Assembly (NCBI RefSeq): GCF_001425235.1
Contig: NZ_LMEA01000007.1
Span: 268,401 to 332,400, forward strand
Direction of reading: 5' to 3'
Source: Devosia sp. Root413D1
GTDB lineage: Bacteria; Pseudomonadota; Alphaproteobacteria; Rhizobiales; Devosiaceae
DNA length: 64,000 bases
Each line of letters opens with the position of its first letter. Within the stretch, counting starts at the first letter, position 1. Shown one piece after another: positions 33,782 through 42,582 of this stretch. The notes beneath the pieces were generated by a model that was not told the DNA's origin, did no database searches, and was given only the letters and a program-made list of their open reading frames with translations. The position numbers were made by a program, and so were the translations under genes.

Positions 33782-35426
33782 CGAGTTCGACGCCGCGTTC
33801 GTGAAGGAACGCACGGCGCAGTTTTCCGACCAGGTGGCCCGCCGTCTTACCGGTGAGCTCAACGAGGACCAGTTCCGGCCGCTCAGGTTGATGAACGGGC
33901 TCTACCTGCAATTGCACGCTTACATGCTCCGCATCGCCGTGCCCTACGGCACGATGAGCTCGAAGCAGCTGCGCATGCTGGCGCGGATCGCCCGCGACTA
34001 CGACCGCGGCTACGGCCATTTCACCACGCGACAGAATATCCAGTTCAACTGGCCGAAGCTGCGCGACATCCCGAAAATCCTCGCCGACCTGGCCTCGGTC
34101 GAGATGCACGCCATCCAGACCTCGGGCAACTGCATCCGCAACATCACCACCGACCAGTTTGCCGGCGCCACTGCCGACGAAATCATCGATCCGCGTCCGG
34201 TCGCCGAGATCCTGCGCCAATGGTCGAGCCTCCATCCGGAGTTCTCGTATCTGCCGCGCAAGTTCAAGATCGCCATGACCGGCTCGACCAACGATCGCGC
34301 TGCCATCCGCTTCCACGATATCGGGCTGCAGGCGGCGACCAACGCGCTGGGCGAAATCGGTTGGGAAGTGTGGGTCGGCGGCGGTCTTGGCCGCACCCCG
34401 ATGATCGGCAAGCAGATCAGCCCCTTCGTGCCGCACGAACACCTGCTCGCCTATCTCGAGAGCATCCTGCGCGTCTACAACCGCTACGGTCGCCGCGACA
34501 ACAAGTACAAGGCGCGCATCAAGATCCTGGTGCACGAGACCGGCATCGACACCATTCGCGAGCAGGTCGAGGAGGAGTTCGCCCATGTGAAGGGCGGCGT
34601 GCTGACCCTGCCGCAGCAGGAGCTCGACCGGATCACCAAATACTTCGCCCAGCCCGATTACGAGCTGGTCAACGAGACCACAGTGGATGTGGCGAAGGAA
34701 AAGATCCTCAACCCGCCCTATGGTCGCTGGCTCGAGCGTAACCTCAACGCGCACCGGCAGCCGGGCTATGTGTCGGTCACCATCTCGCTGAAGCCGACCG
34801 GCGGCGCGCCGGGCGACGCCACCGACAAGCAGATGGAGGTCGTCGCTGACCTTGCCGAGCGTTACTCGTTCGACGAACTGCGCGTCAGCCATGAGCAGAA
34901 CCTGGTGCTGCCGCATGTCCGAGTCACCGACCTGCCGGCCGTTTACGCTAAGCTGGTCGAGCACGAGCTGGCCGAAGGCAATGCCGGGCAGATCACCGAC
35001 ATCATCTGCTGCCCGGGTCTCGACTTCTGCGCGCTGGCTAATGCCCGCTCGATCCCGCTGGCGCAGGAGCTCAGCCGCAAGTTCGCCTCGCCCGAGCGCC
35101 AGGCCGAGATCGGCGACCTGAAGATCAAGATCTCGGGCTGCATCAATGCGTGCGGCCACCACCATGTCGGCCATATCGGCATTCTGGGGGTCGAGAAGAA
35201 GGGCACCGAGCTCTACCAGATTACCGTCGGCGGCGACGCCACGGAGAATGCCGCGATCGGCAACATCCTCGGCCACGGCTTCGTGGTCGAAGACGTGCCT
35301 GCTGCCATCGAGCGGCTGGTCGACCTGTATATTTCGAAGCGCGAGAGCGCCGACGAGTCGTTCATCGCTGCCTACCGGCGGCTGGGCGACGCGCCGTTCA
35401 AGGAGGCGCTGTACGGCAATGCCTGA
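33768..35426 (+). CDS. cysI: Sulfite reductase, siroheme/4Fe-4S subunit (ferredoxin-type)
   Basis: Reduces sulfite to sulfide with six electrons. A 552-residue protein of the ferredoxin-dependent nitrite/sulfite reductase group. Seen: RQNIQFNWPK (substrate/siroheme-binding arm), TSGNCIRNI, and the C-terminal cluster ligands in two pairs: CCPGLDFC (C-x5-C) and the SGCINACGHHH (C-x3-C) block. There is no flavoprotein CysJ; a ferredoxin reductase and ferredoxin downstream could supply electrons. The ATG at 33768 has GAGG upstream at good spacing. The stop overlaps a mini-ORF and the next gene follows closely. Confidence 0.94.
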   Translation: MYRYDEFDAAFVKERTAQFSDQVARRLTGELNEDQFRPLRLMNGLYLQLHAYMLRIAVPYGTMSSKQLRMLARIARDYDRGYGHFTTRQNIQFNWPKLRDIPKILADLASVEMHAIQTSGNCIRNITTDQFAGATADEIIDPRPVAEILRQWSSLHPEFSYLPRKFKIAMTGSTNDRAAIRFHDIGLQAATNALGEIGWEVWVGGGLGRTPMIGKQISPFVPHEHLLAYLESILRVYNRYGRRDNKYKARIKILVHETGIDTIREQVEEEFAHVKGGVLTLPQQELDRITKYFAQPDYELVNETTVDVAKEKILNPPYGRWLERNLNAHRQPGYVSVTISLKPTGGAPGDATDKQMEVVADLAERYSFDELRVSHEQNLVLPHVRVTDLPAVYAKLVEHELAEGNAGQITDIICCPGLDFCALANARSIPLAQELSRKFASPERQAEIGDLKIKISGCINACGHHHVGHIGILGVEKKGTELYQITVGGDATENAAIGNILGHGFVVEDVPAAIERLVDLYISKRESADESFIAAYRRLGDAPFKEALYGNA

Positions 35427-35472
35427 GTTGAGACCCCTTTGGCCCGACGCCGAGGAGCGCGGCAATGCTTGA
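35419..35472 (+). CDS. 17-codon coupling mini-ORF between cysI and cysH
   Basis: ATG 35419 overlaps the cysI stop (ATGCCTGA pattern), and its TGA at 35470-35472 overlaps the cysH start (ATGCTTGA pattern). The 17-residue product (MPELRPLWPDAEERGNA) contains nothing recognisable. The chain of stop-start overlaps suggests translational coupling; it may be a remnant of a longer ORF or simply fortuitous. Included as a candidate only. Confidence 0.35.
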   Translation: MPELRPLWPDAEERGNA

Positions 35473-36751
35473 TCTTGCCACAGCCCCGGGCGTTCGCGCC
35501 CACAAGCCGGACAAGCTGCGCGAACTCGGCATCATGTCGCTCAACGGCATGTTCGATGAGATGGATGGCGTGGCCGTGCTGCGCCAGGCGGTCGAGGAGC
35601 TGCTAGTCGACGATGTCGCCATCGTTTCATCGTTCGGCGCCGATTCCTCTGTGCTGCTGCACATGGTCTCCGAGGTGAACAAGGACCTGCCGGTCTATTT
35701 CCTCGAGACCGGCAAACACTTCCCCGAGACGCTCGACTATGTCGAAACGCTGAAGCGGCAGCTCGGCCTCACCAACGTCATCGCGCTCCATCCGGATGCA
35801 AAGGATATCGAGCGCTTCGATCCCAAGGGCGACCTGTGGGAGACCGATCCGGATTCGTGCTGCCATATCAGGAAGACCGAGCCGCTCGATGCCACGGTTT
35901 CCGGTTTTGGCGGCTGGGTTACCGGCCGCAAGCGCTTCCAGACGGCCGAGCGTGGCGTGCTGCCGCATTTCGAGCTGACCAGCGACGATCGCATCAAGGT
36001 CAACCCGCTGGCCTATTTCTCCGATGCCGATATCACGACCTACAAGCTCAAGTATGGGTTGCCCGAGCACCCGCTCTACAATAAGGGCTACAAGTCGATC
36101 GGTTGTGCGCCGTGCACGAGCGTGGTGGCCGAAGGCGAAGATCCGCGTGCCGGCCGCTGGCGCGGACTGAACAAGAAAGAGTGCGGCATCCATTTCGATT
36201 TCAACGGAGCCATCGCCAAACCCATGGCCGCTCAGGAATTGAACCTTTTCAAAGACGGCGCTTTCATCGCCGACCCGTTCCGCGCCTGGGCGGAAGGCGA
36301 TGACGCGGCCAGCGTGCGCTACACGCACATCCCGCTGCCGGTGTTCCTTGAGCACCGCGAAGCCGTGCTGGCCAACCCGCATCCGGTCGGGCTGCTGGTT
36401 TCGCCGGGCGACAATGTCGAGCTGGTGCAGGGCGATCTCGATCGCTTCAGCTCCATCGCCATCAACTTCCCCGCCTTCGGCGATGGTCGCGGTTACTCTT
36501 CCGCGAGGCTGATCGCCGAGCGCTACGGCTACAAGGGCGAACTGCGCGCCGTGGGCGATGTGCTGCACGACCAGATCTCGCACATGCGCCGCTGCGGCAT
36601 GAACGCCTTTGTGGTCAAGCACGAGCCGACCAGGAAGGCGCTCGAAGAGGGTAAGCTCGCAACAGTCGATCTGTTCTACCAGCCGGTCGGCTTGACCGAG
36701 GTGCCGGTGGGCACCCGTCCGTTCCTGCGCCGCGCGCTCGAGAACGCCTGA
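35465..36751 (+). CDS. cysH: Adenylyl-sulfate reductase CysH fused to DUF934
   Basis: A 428-residue fusion. The N-terminal part (1-255) is a PAPS/APS reductase: nucleotide-binding SSFGADSSVL (55-64), 4Fe-4S ligands C132-C133 (DSCCHIRKT) and C214-x2-C217 (IGCAPCTS), and the catalytic Cys240 in KKECGIH. The paired cysteines point to APS rather than PAPS as substrate. The C-terminal part (about 262-428, from LFKDGAFIADPFRAW) matches DUF934, a small domain normally encoded separately next to cysI/cysH. Thioredoxin is the usual reductant. The operon gives APS to sulfite to sulfide. Fusion seen directly; DUF934 call by pattern. Confidence 0.9.
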   Translation: MLDLATAPGVRAHKPDKLRELGIMSLNGMFDEMDGVAVLRQAVEELLVDDVAIVSSFGADSSVLLHMVSEVNKDLPVYFLETGKHFPETLDYVETLKRQLGLTNVIALHPDAKDIERFDPKGDLWETDPDSCCHIRKTEPLDATVSGFGGWVTGRKRFQTAERGVLPHFELTSDDRIKVNPLAYFSDADITTYKLKYGLPEHPLYNKGYKSIGCAPCTSVVAEGEDPRAGRWRGLNKKECGIHFDFNGAIAKPMAAQELNLFKDGAFIADPFRAWAEGDDAASVRYTHIPLPVFLEHREAVLANPHPVGLLVSPGDNVELVQGDLDRFSSIAINFPAFGDGRGYSSARLIAERYGYKGELRAVGDVLHDQISHMRRCGMNAFVVKHEPTRKALEEGKLATVDLFYQPVGLTEVPVGTRPFLRRALENA

Positions 36752-36769
36752 TCGAAGTTTCACGGCCGT

Positions 36770-37901
<1,132 letters not shown>

Positions 37902-37904
37902 TCG

Positions 37905-38237
37905 ATGAAGATTCTCGTCACTGACCAATCCGGCGTCGAACACGAGCTCGAAGGGCTCGATGGCTGGCGCACGATGGAAGTGATCCGCGACTGGGGCCTC
38001 AACATCAAGGCCGAGTGCGGTGGGGCCTGTTCCTGTGCCACCTGCCACGTCTATGTCGAGGACGGCTGGTTCGAAAAGCTCCCCGACCCGAGCGACGACG
38101 AAGAGGATCTCCTCTATTCGACGCTCGACAAGAAGCCGAACTCGCGGCTGAGCTGTCAGATCCTGCTCAGCGAGGAACTGGATGGCATGCGTGTGACCCT
38201 GGCGCCGAGCGCTGCCAAGGACTCCGAGGCGGCCTGA
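37905..38237 (+). CDS. [2Fe-2S] ferredoxin of the sulfur/FNR unit
   Basis: A 110-residue adrenodoxin-type ferredoxin. Cluster ligands C38-x5-C44-x2-C47 and C84 in [19 protein letters not shown] and RLSCQILL. It sits 3 nt after the FNR, so FNR and ferredoxin are made together and can relay NADPH electrons to the siroheme enzyme upstream. It is a paralogue of the ferredoxin at 31340-31660, with an acidic loop (PDPSDDEEDLL) likely to dock partners. A 12-bp hairpin ends the transcript. Confidence 0.92.
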   Translation: MKILVTDQSGVEHELEGLDGWRTMEVIRDWGLNIKAECGGACSCATCHVYVEDGWFEKLPDPSDDEEDLLYSTLDKKPNSRLSCQILLSEELDGMRVTLAPSAAKDSEAA

Positions 38238-38257
38238 CCCGCCGTTCCTGATGCAAA

Positions 38258-38293
38258 CAGCGGGCGTCCGGAGGTCAAGCTGGACGCCCGCTG
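38258..38293. terminator. 12-bp hairpin after the ferredoxin
   Basis: Arms CAGCGGGCGTCC (38258-38269) and GGACGCCCGCTG (38282-38293) with a 12-nt loop. It lies 20 nt after the ferredoxin stop and before the convergent SH3 gene, so it may end transcripts from both sides. No T-tract. Confidence 0.65.
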
Positions 38294-38348
38294 CGCATGC
38301 TCCCGTGCGGCGCGTCAGGGAGCATCGTCCGGGCTCTGATACGGCCCG

Positions 38349-38876
38349 TTACTCCTGCTGCGTCTGTTGACGCAGCTCAGGCTGCGTCGCGGGACGCAGC
38401 AAACTTCCATAGACCCAGCCGCTGTGCCCGGCCTGGTCGGTGATCCGCACCCAACCCTCGACAGTGTCGCTGATGTTGACCCAGCTGCCGCCCTTGAGCG
38501 TGAACACCTGCGGCTCGATCTGCTTCGGTCCGGCCCGGACCTTGAGCGCTTCGACGGCAACGCTGTGGGTGAAGCCCGGCGGCGGTGTCCTCACCGGCGT
38601 GCTGACCTCAGGAGTAACCACCGGCACCGATCGCGCGACGTTCAGGTCGTTGGCCCGGGCAACGGTCGGACGGGCGACGTAGCCGGGCCTCAGGTTGGTG
38701 GTCTTGACCGGCGTGGCAGCCGCCATCTGCCCGATCATATCGGTGCTGTATTTCAGCCCGGAGGCAGTGAGGACAAGAGCGGCAAGCGCAACTGTTCCGA
38801 ACAGCGCGAGTGAGGTCAGCATACGGGCCAGCTTCAGCTCCCATTCCGCCGAGAACCAGTGGCGTCCGCAGCGCAT
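38349..38876 (-). CDS. Membrane-anchored bacterial SH3-domain protein
   Basis: A 175-residue protein if it starts at ATG 38876. Seen: one hydrophobic anchor (MLTSLALFGTVALAALVLTAS), a proline-rich spacer, and a C-terminal SH3b domain recognisable from VEALKVRAGPKQ.., GGSWVNISDTVEGWVRI and GHSGWVYGSLL. SH3b domains bind peptides or cell-wall components. The frame continues to 38939 with several possible starts, so the start is uncertain. It is convergent with the ferredoxin. Exact role unknown. Confidence 0.7.
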   Translation of the reverse strand: MRCGRHWFSAEWELKLARMLTSLALFGTVALAALVLTASGLKYSTDMIGQMAAATPVKTTNLRPGYVARPTVARANDLNVARSVPVVTPEVSTPVRTPPPGFTHSVAVEALKVRAGPKQIEPQVFTLKGGSWVNISDTVEGWVRITDQAGHSGWVYGSLLRPATQPELRQQTQQE

Positions 38877-38977
38877 GGTTCTCGCGGAGGGGTGAAAGCT
38901 CCAAACCGCCCGCAGGTTCCCCGGGCGCTGCAGAATCATTGGCCGGCGGCAGCGCGCACCGCCGGCCGAGGGACGGT

Positions 38978-39577
38978 TCAGGCGGCTTGTTCGAGCACCT
39001 CGGCCTCGCGGCCTGCCTTCAACGTTTTGGTGTACCAGGCCAGTTCATCCAGCATCGCGGTCACCGTCGGCGCCAGGTAGTCGTAGTCGGCAAAATCCTT
39101 GCCGCCGCGCAGCATGCCGAGCAAAGGCTCCATGTTGATATGAACGCCCGCCTTCATCGGCACCATGCTCAGTTCCACCGCCATCAGCCGCAACTGCTCG
39201 ACGGCGCGCGCCGCGCCCACTGCGCCGTAGCCGACAAACGCGGCCGGCTTGCGGGCCGGCTCGTCGTAGATGTGATCGAGGGCGTTCTTTAAGACGCCCG
39301 AGATCGAGCGGTTGTATTCGGCAGTGACGAAGATGTAGCCGTCGAGTTCCGACACCTTCCTCGCCCAGCGCAGCGCGACCTCGTTGGTCTGCGGCACGAA
39401 GCGCGGCGAGCCGACGGCATCGAAGAACGGAATCGGAAAATCCCTGAGGTCGACGATCTCATAGTCGGCGTCGCCGCGGGCCTTGGCGATGTCGAGCACC
39501 CATTGCGCCGGGCGGTCGGCAAAGCGGGTTTCGCGGGTGGTGGAGAGGATGATGCCGATGCGTGGCTTGCTGCTCAT
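38978..39577 (-). CDS. NAD(P)H-dependent FMN reductase
   Basis: A 199-residue flavodoxin-fold reductase. Seen: the FMN phosphate loop ILSTTRETRFADRPAQW (residues about 9-25) and the FMN-ring block TAEYNRSISGVLKNALDHI, which is the family signature. It reduces FMN, quinones or nitro compounds with NAD(P)H. It is divergent from a HxlR regulator across 131 bp, and a second reductase of the same family at 42578-43165 has shared upstream sequence words. A redox/electrophile defence role is inferred. Confidence 0.87.
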   Translation of the reverse strand: MSSKPRIGIILSTTRETRFADRPAQWVLDIAKARGDADYEIVDLRDFPIPFFDAVGSPRFVPQTNEVALRWARKVSELDGYIFVTAEYNRSISGVLKNALDHIYDEPARKPAAFVGYGAVGAARAVEQLRLMAVELSMVPMKAGVHINMEPLLGMLRGGKDFADYDYLAPTVTAMLDELAWYTKTLKAGREAEVLEQAA

Positions 39578-39627
39578 TTGGGTGTCTGCCTTGTCAGGAG
39601 TGCATGGGTGGCCACCAACAGAGACCT

Positions 39628-39708
39628 AGTCACCGTCAGTAACTGGCGCTATGTTGGTGACTACCTCAGAGGTGCACAAGACGGCACCGTTTCGAGACGG
39701 AGTTACCC
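39628..39708. promoter_or_regulatory. HxlR/FMN reductase divergent operator region
   Basis: Seen: a TAGTCACC..GGTGACTA dyad (39628-39635 and 39655-39662), GTAACTGGCG (39639-39648) and CAAGACGGCAC (39677-39687). The last two words also occur before the second FMN reductase (43227-43253). These are candidate binding sites for the HxlR regulator. Confidence 0.55.
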
Positions 39709-40182
39709 ATGGACGACCTGGTCACCAACACGGAACCACAGCCGGCTCCCGCTTCCGGCACCCCGAGCTGGGCTCCCCGGCACGATGTGAACGAGCCCGA
39801 GACCTTTGCCGAATGCTCCCGGGCCATGCTGCCGGTGCACGAGGTGCTGGCGCAGATCAGCGGCAAGTGGACCATCCTCGTGGTGCAGGTGCTGAGCGCC
39901 GGGCCGCGGCGGTTCTCGGAGATCAAGCGGCACATCGACGGCGTCTCGCAGAAGATGCTGACCGCAACGCTGCGTGATCTCGAAAAGGATGGCTTCGTCT
40001 CCCGCAAGGTGACGCCCAGCATTCCGCCGCGTGTCGATTATGCGCTGACCGAGATGGGCCAGGAGCTGCAGGAGCCGCTGCGGGTCATCGGCAATTGGGC
40101 CCACGCCAACCGGCACCGCGTCGAGGAAGCCCGCGAGCGCTTTGCCGAGCGCGAGGAAGAGGCCAAGCGCCTCGCCTGGTGA
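39709..40182 (+). CDS. HxlR-family winged-helix regulator (single-cysteine, YodB/QorR-like)
   Basis: A 157-residue MarR-like winged helix protein. Seen: the family entry ECSRAMLPVHEVLAQISGKWTILVV, the helix-turn-helix FSEIKRHIDGVSQKMLTATLRDL and the wing around KVTPSIPPRVDYAL. Its only cysteine is Cys36, at the place where redox-sensing HxlR members such as YodB carry their quinone/electrophile-sensing thiol. Divergent from an FMN reductase gene with shared operator words, so it probably represses two flavin reductases until oxidised. The stop abuts the EamA transporter's convergent stop with no gap. Confidence 0.88.
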   Translation: MDDLVTNTEPQPAPASGTPSWAPRHDVNEPETFAECSRAMLPVHEVLAQISGKWTILVVQVLSAGPRRFSEIKRHIDGVSQKMLTATLRDLEKDGFVSRKVTPSIPPRVDYALTEMGQELQEPLRVIGNWAHANRHRVEEARERFAEREEEAKRLAW

Positions 40183-41055
40183 TCAGGCAGGTTTGCTGGC
40201 AGCAGATTTGGCGGACCGCGCGCCGGCCCACTGGTTGACGATCAACCCGGTCATCACCAGCACCACGCCGACCAGTTGCAAAGGGCCCGGCACGACGTTG
40301 CGGATCACCGCATCGAGGATGAAAGCGACCACCGGCGTCACCAGCACAAACGGGATCACCGAGGCCGCGCCCAGCGCCACGATGGCGCGGAACCACAGGA
40401 TGAAGGGCAGGGCGGTCAACACCACCGCAAGAATCGCCAACCCCAGCGCATTGGTCCAGCTGATCGCAGCGGGCACATCCCCGATGATCAGCGCCAGCAC
40501 CGCCAGCTCTGTGCCGCCGATCAGCAGCTGCCAGGCCGTGAAGCTCACCAGCGACATTTCCGCCGGCCGGCCCCAGCGGTTGATCAGGATGCCGCCGAGC
40601 GAGCCGGCGACGACGCTGCAGAGCGCCGCTGCGACGCCGATCATGTCGATCCCGGCATCGGCACGGAGGATCACCAGCGTCACGCCCACTGCACCAATCA
40701 GGATCGAGACGATCTTCATCAGCGTCGGCGGCTGGCTCAGCAGCGCCCAGGCGAGCAGAATGGTGATCAGCGGCCCCAGCGTCTGGAAGGTGCCGGCAAC
40801 GCCGCCCGGCAGCCGGATCGCTGAAACGAACAGCAGGGCGAAGAACGCCCCGAAATTCAGCGTCCCGAGCACGATCAGCTTCGGCCAATAACCCCGCGGC
40901 ACCATCTGCCGGGCGAATGCCAGCAACAGCAGCCCGCCACCCAGCGCCCGCACCGAGCCGATGAAGATCGGGTTATGCGGCAGCATGGTGGTGGTGATGA
41001 TGTAGGTGAACCCCCACAGGATCGCCGCGCCCAGAGCTGCAAGTTTGAGGTTCAT
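40183..41055 (-). CDS. EamA/DMT-family permease
   Basis: A 290-residue ten-helix drug/metabolite transporter. Seen: two EamA halves, each with GAAILWGFTYI..-like starts and repeated hydrophobic helices; the second half begins near SFTAWQLLIGGTEL (residues about 165 onward). The final residues are basic (ARSAKSAASKPA). Start chosen at ATG 41055; the frame reads back to 41100. Members export metabolites, amino acids or drugs; substrate unknown. It converges with the HxlR gene with no gap between stops. Confidence 0.83.
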   Translation of the reverse strand: MNLKLAALGAAILWGFTYIITTTMLPHNPIFIGSVRALGGGLLLLAFARQMVPRGYWPKLIVLGTLNFGAFFALLFVSAIRLPGGVAGTFQTLGPLITILLAWALLSQPPTLMKIVSILIGAVGVTLVILRADAGIDMIGVAAALCSVVAGSLGGILINRWGRPAEMSLVSFTAWQLLIGGTELAVLALIIGDVPAAISWTNALGLAILAVVLTALPFILWFRAIVALGAASVIPFVLVTPVVAFILDAVIRNVVPGPLQLVGVVLVMTGLIVNQWAGARSAKSAASKPA

Positions 41056-41103
41056 CGCGGGGCCGAGGGAATCGGTTGAGGTCGGGCTGGATAGTGCCAC
41101 AGC

Positions 41104-41240
41104 TCATCTCCCCCCTTGTGGGGAGAAAGCGAAAACTTGGGCTTAGCGGAGCTAAGTCCTTAGTTTTCGCCAGAGAGGGATACGTAGCCACGGTGTCCTC
41201 CAGCATCCCCGCTTTCTCCCTGCCGCCAAGCGGGAGATGG
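41104..41240. repeat. Composite intergenic palindrome
   Basis: Outer arms CATCTCCCCCCTTG and its approximate complement near GCGGGAGATGG enclose an inner hairpin with arms GCGAAAACT (41129-41137) and AGTTTTCGC (41162-41170), nested over CTTAGC / GCTAAG. Related in layout to the 18075 and 50526 elements but different in sequence. Confidence 0.6.
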
Positions 41241-41335
41241 CATCGTGCATGTGACAGGCCCCAACGCCCATTCATCCCCGGTTCACCGACGCCGACCTAC
41301 CCAGCGCGCCTTCGCGGGGGGCACGCGAGGGATCG

Positions 41336-41887
41336 ATGGACGTCTATACAATCTTCAAGTTTCTGCATGTGCTCGCGGCCATGGCCTGGTTCGGCGGCGG
41401 CGCGGTCATGCTGCTGCAGGCCATCCTGGCCATGCGCCAGGGTGACGACGAGAGCCTGATGCGGGTCACCGGGAGCCTGGGCAGCCTTGCCATGCTGTGG
41501 TTCCTGCCGGCCTCGGGCCTGACGCTGCTGTTCGGCCTCGTCATCGTGCTGCTCGGTAACCTCTGGGGTGAGGCCTGGGTCATCCTTGGCCTCGTCGGTG
41601 CGCTCGCCAGCTTCGTTGTCGGCCACTTCTTTCTGCGTCCGATGGGCGAAGAGGCGGCCCGGCTGATTGCCGACGGCAAGATCGCCGAGGCCGCCGTGTT
41701 CGGCAGCCGGATGATCCGCATCGCCATGGTCGACTATGCCAGCATCATCGCCATCGTCGCGCTGATGGTGCTGAAGCCCAACTGGACTGACATCCTGGCG
41801 CTTGTCGTGATTTACGGCGCGCTCGGTGTCACGGCCTTCCTGATCCTCGGCAGCAAGGCGCGGCTGCACCCGCTTCGCGCCGAGTGA
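41336..41887 (+). CDS. DUF2269-type integral membrane protein
   Basis: A 183-residue protein with four or five hydrophobic helices. It begins MDVYTIFKFLHVLAAMAWFGGG, where the paired His and Trp-Phe-Gly pattern is common to DUF2269/CopD-like membrane proteins, followed by TM helices to residue 172. Role unknown; such proteins sometimes bind heme or copper in the membrane. It starts directly with ATG 41336. A palindromic repeat begins 8 nt after the stop. Confidence 0.72.
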   Translation: MDVYTIFKFLHVLAAMAWFGGGAVMLLQAILAMRQGDDESLMRVTGSLGSLAMLWFLPASGLTLLFGLVIVLLGNLWGEAWVILGLVGALASFVVGHFFLRPMGEEAARLIADGKIAEAAVFGSRMIRIAMVDYASIIAIVALMVLKPNWTDILALVVIYGALGVTAFLILGSKARLHPLRAE

Positions 41888-41894
41888 GCCCCCT

Positions 41895-41943
41895 CCAGCG
41901 CTTTCAGGAAAAGTTGCAGACTTTTCCGGTTCGAAAGCGCTGG
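41895..41943. repeat. Double-hairpin palindromic repeat, copy 3
   Basis: Inner stem GGAAAAGT / ACTTTTCC as in the others, with long outer arms CCAGCGCTTTC (41895-41905) and GAAAGCGCTGG (41933-41943). It lies 8 nt after a stop codon. A separate ACCGTTTC / GAAACGGT palindrome follows at about 41963-41981. Confidence 0.88.
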
Positions 41944-42039
41944 AAACCAAAGACTTCGAACATGTAACCGTTTCAACGAAACGGTGGCATGTGGTGGTCG
42001 CGGCGCCGCTTGGGGGCGCGCCGCGACCACCAGCGGGTT

Positions 42040-42402
42040 TCAGTCGTCTTCGTCTTCATCCTCGTCGTCATCATCGTCCTCGTCGTCGAACTCCATGTCG
42101 ACGAGCTCGGAGACTTCGACGCTGCCGCCATCGGCGAGCACCGGGCAGCCCTTGGCGATCTCGAGCGCGGCGTCCATGTCGTCGGCCTCGATGATCGAGT
42201 AGCCGCTGACCGGATCGGCCGGGGCAGGGCCCACCGCGCCATCCGAGCCGACGGTCATTGTCGCGCCGACCGGGCTGCCAAGATCCAGCATTGCTTCGCC
42301 GGTCGCTTCGAGCCACTCATTCCAGGCCAGCATCACTGCCGCTTGCGCCTCTTCGCTCTCGGGTTCGCCACCGCCATGGTAGGCCAAGAGATAGTTGGGC
42401 AT
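42040..42402 (-). CDS. YCII/DGPF-domain protein with acidic tail
   Basis: A 120-residue protein. The first about 100 residues match the YCII-like dimeric ferredoxin-fold domain: MPNYLLAYHGGG, the GSPVGATMTVG segment, DPVSGYSIIEADDMDAALEIAKGCPVL. The C-terminus is an unbroken run of about 17 Asp/Glu residues. The acidic tail is odd for this family and may bind metal or a basic partner. The role is unknown; YCII domains occur in small enzymes and sigma-factor-linked proteins. A palindromic repeat lies upstream. Confidence 0.78.
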   Translation of the reverse strand: MPNYLLAYHGGGEPESEEAQAAVMLAWNEWLEATGEAMLDLGSPVGATMTVGSDGAVGPAPADPVSGYSIIEADDMDAALEIAKGCPVLADGGSVEVSELVDMEFDDEDDDDDEDEDEDD

Positions 42403-42486
42403 CGCGCATCTCCATATCGCCGGCGACGTGCCGGATATGGGAATGGGTAGCCCGCCGATGCGACTCTTGTGTGAAAGTGATCAGGA

Positions 42487-42582
42487 GCGCTTTCAGGAAA
42501 AGTTGCAGACTTTTCCTCCTCGAACTTGATCCGGGGATCGAAAGCGCGACGCCGCTTCATTGAAACGGCGAAGCGCTCTAGG
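42487..42582. repeat. Double-hairpin palindromic repeat, copy 4, with distal half-element
   Basis: Outer arms GCGCTTTC (42487-42494) and GAAAGCGC (42540-42547); inner stem GGAAAAGT / ACTTTTCC (42496-42516). Unlike other copies, about 18 extra nt separate the inner stem from the right outer arm. A following GCCGCTTCATTGAAACGGC..GAAGCGCTCTAGG (42551-42582) is like the lone half-element at 1969. The minus-strand reductase stop lies inside it. Confidence 0.78.
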
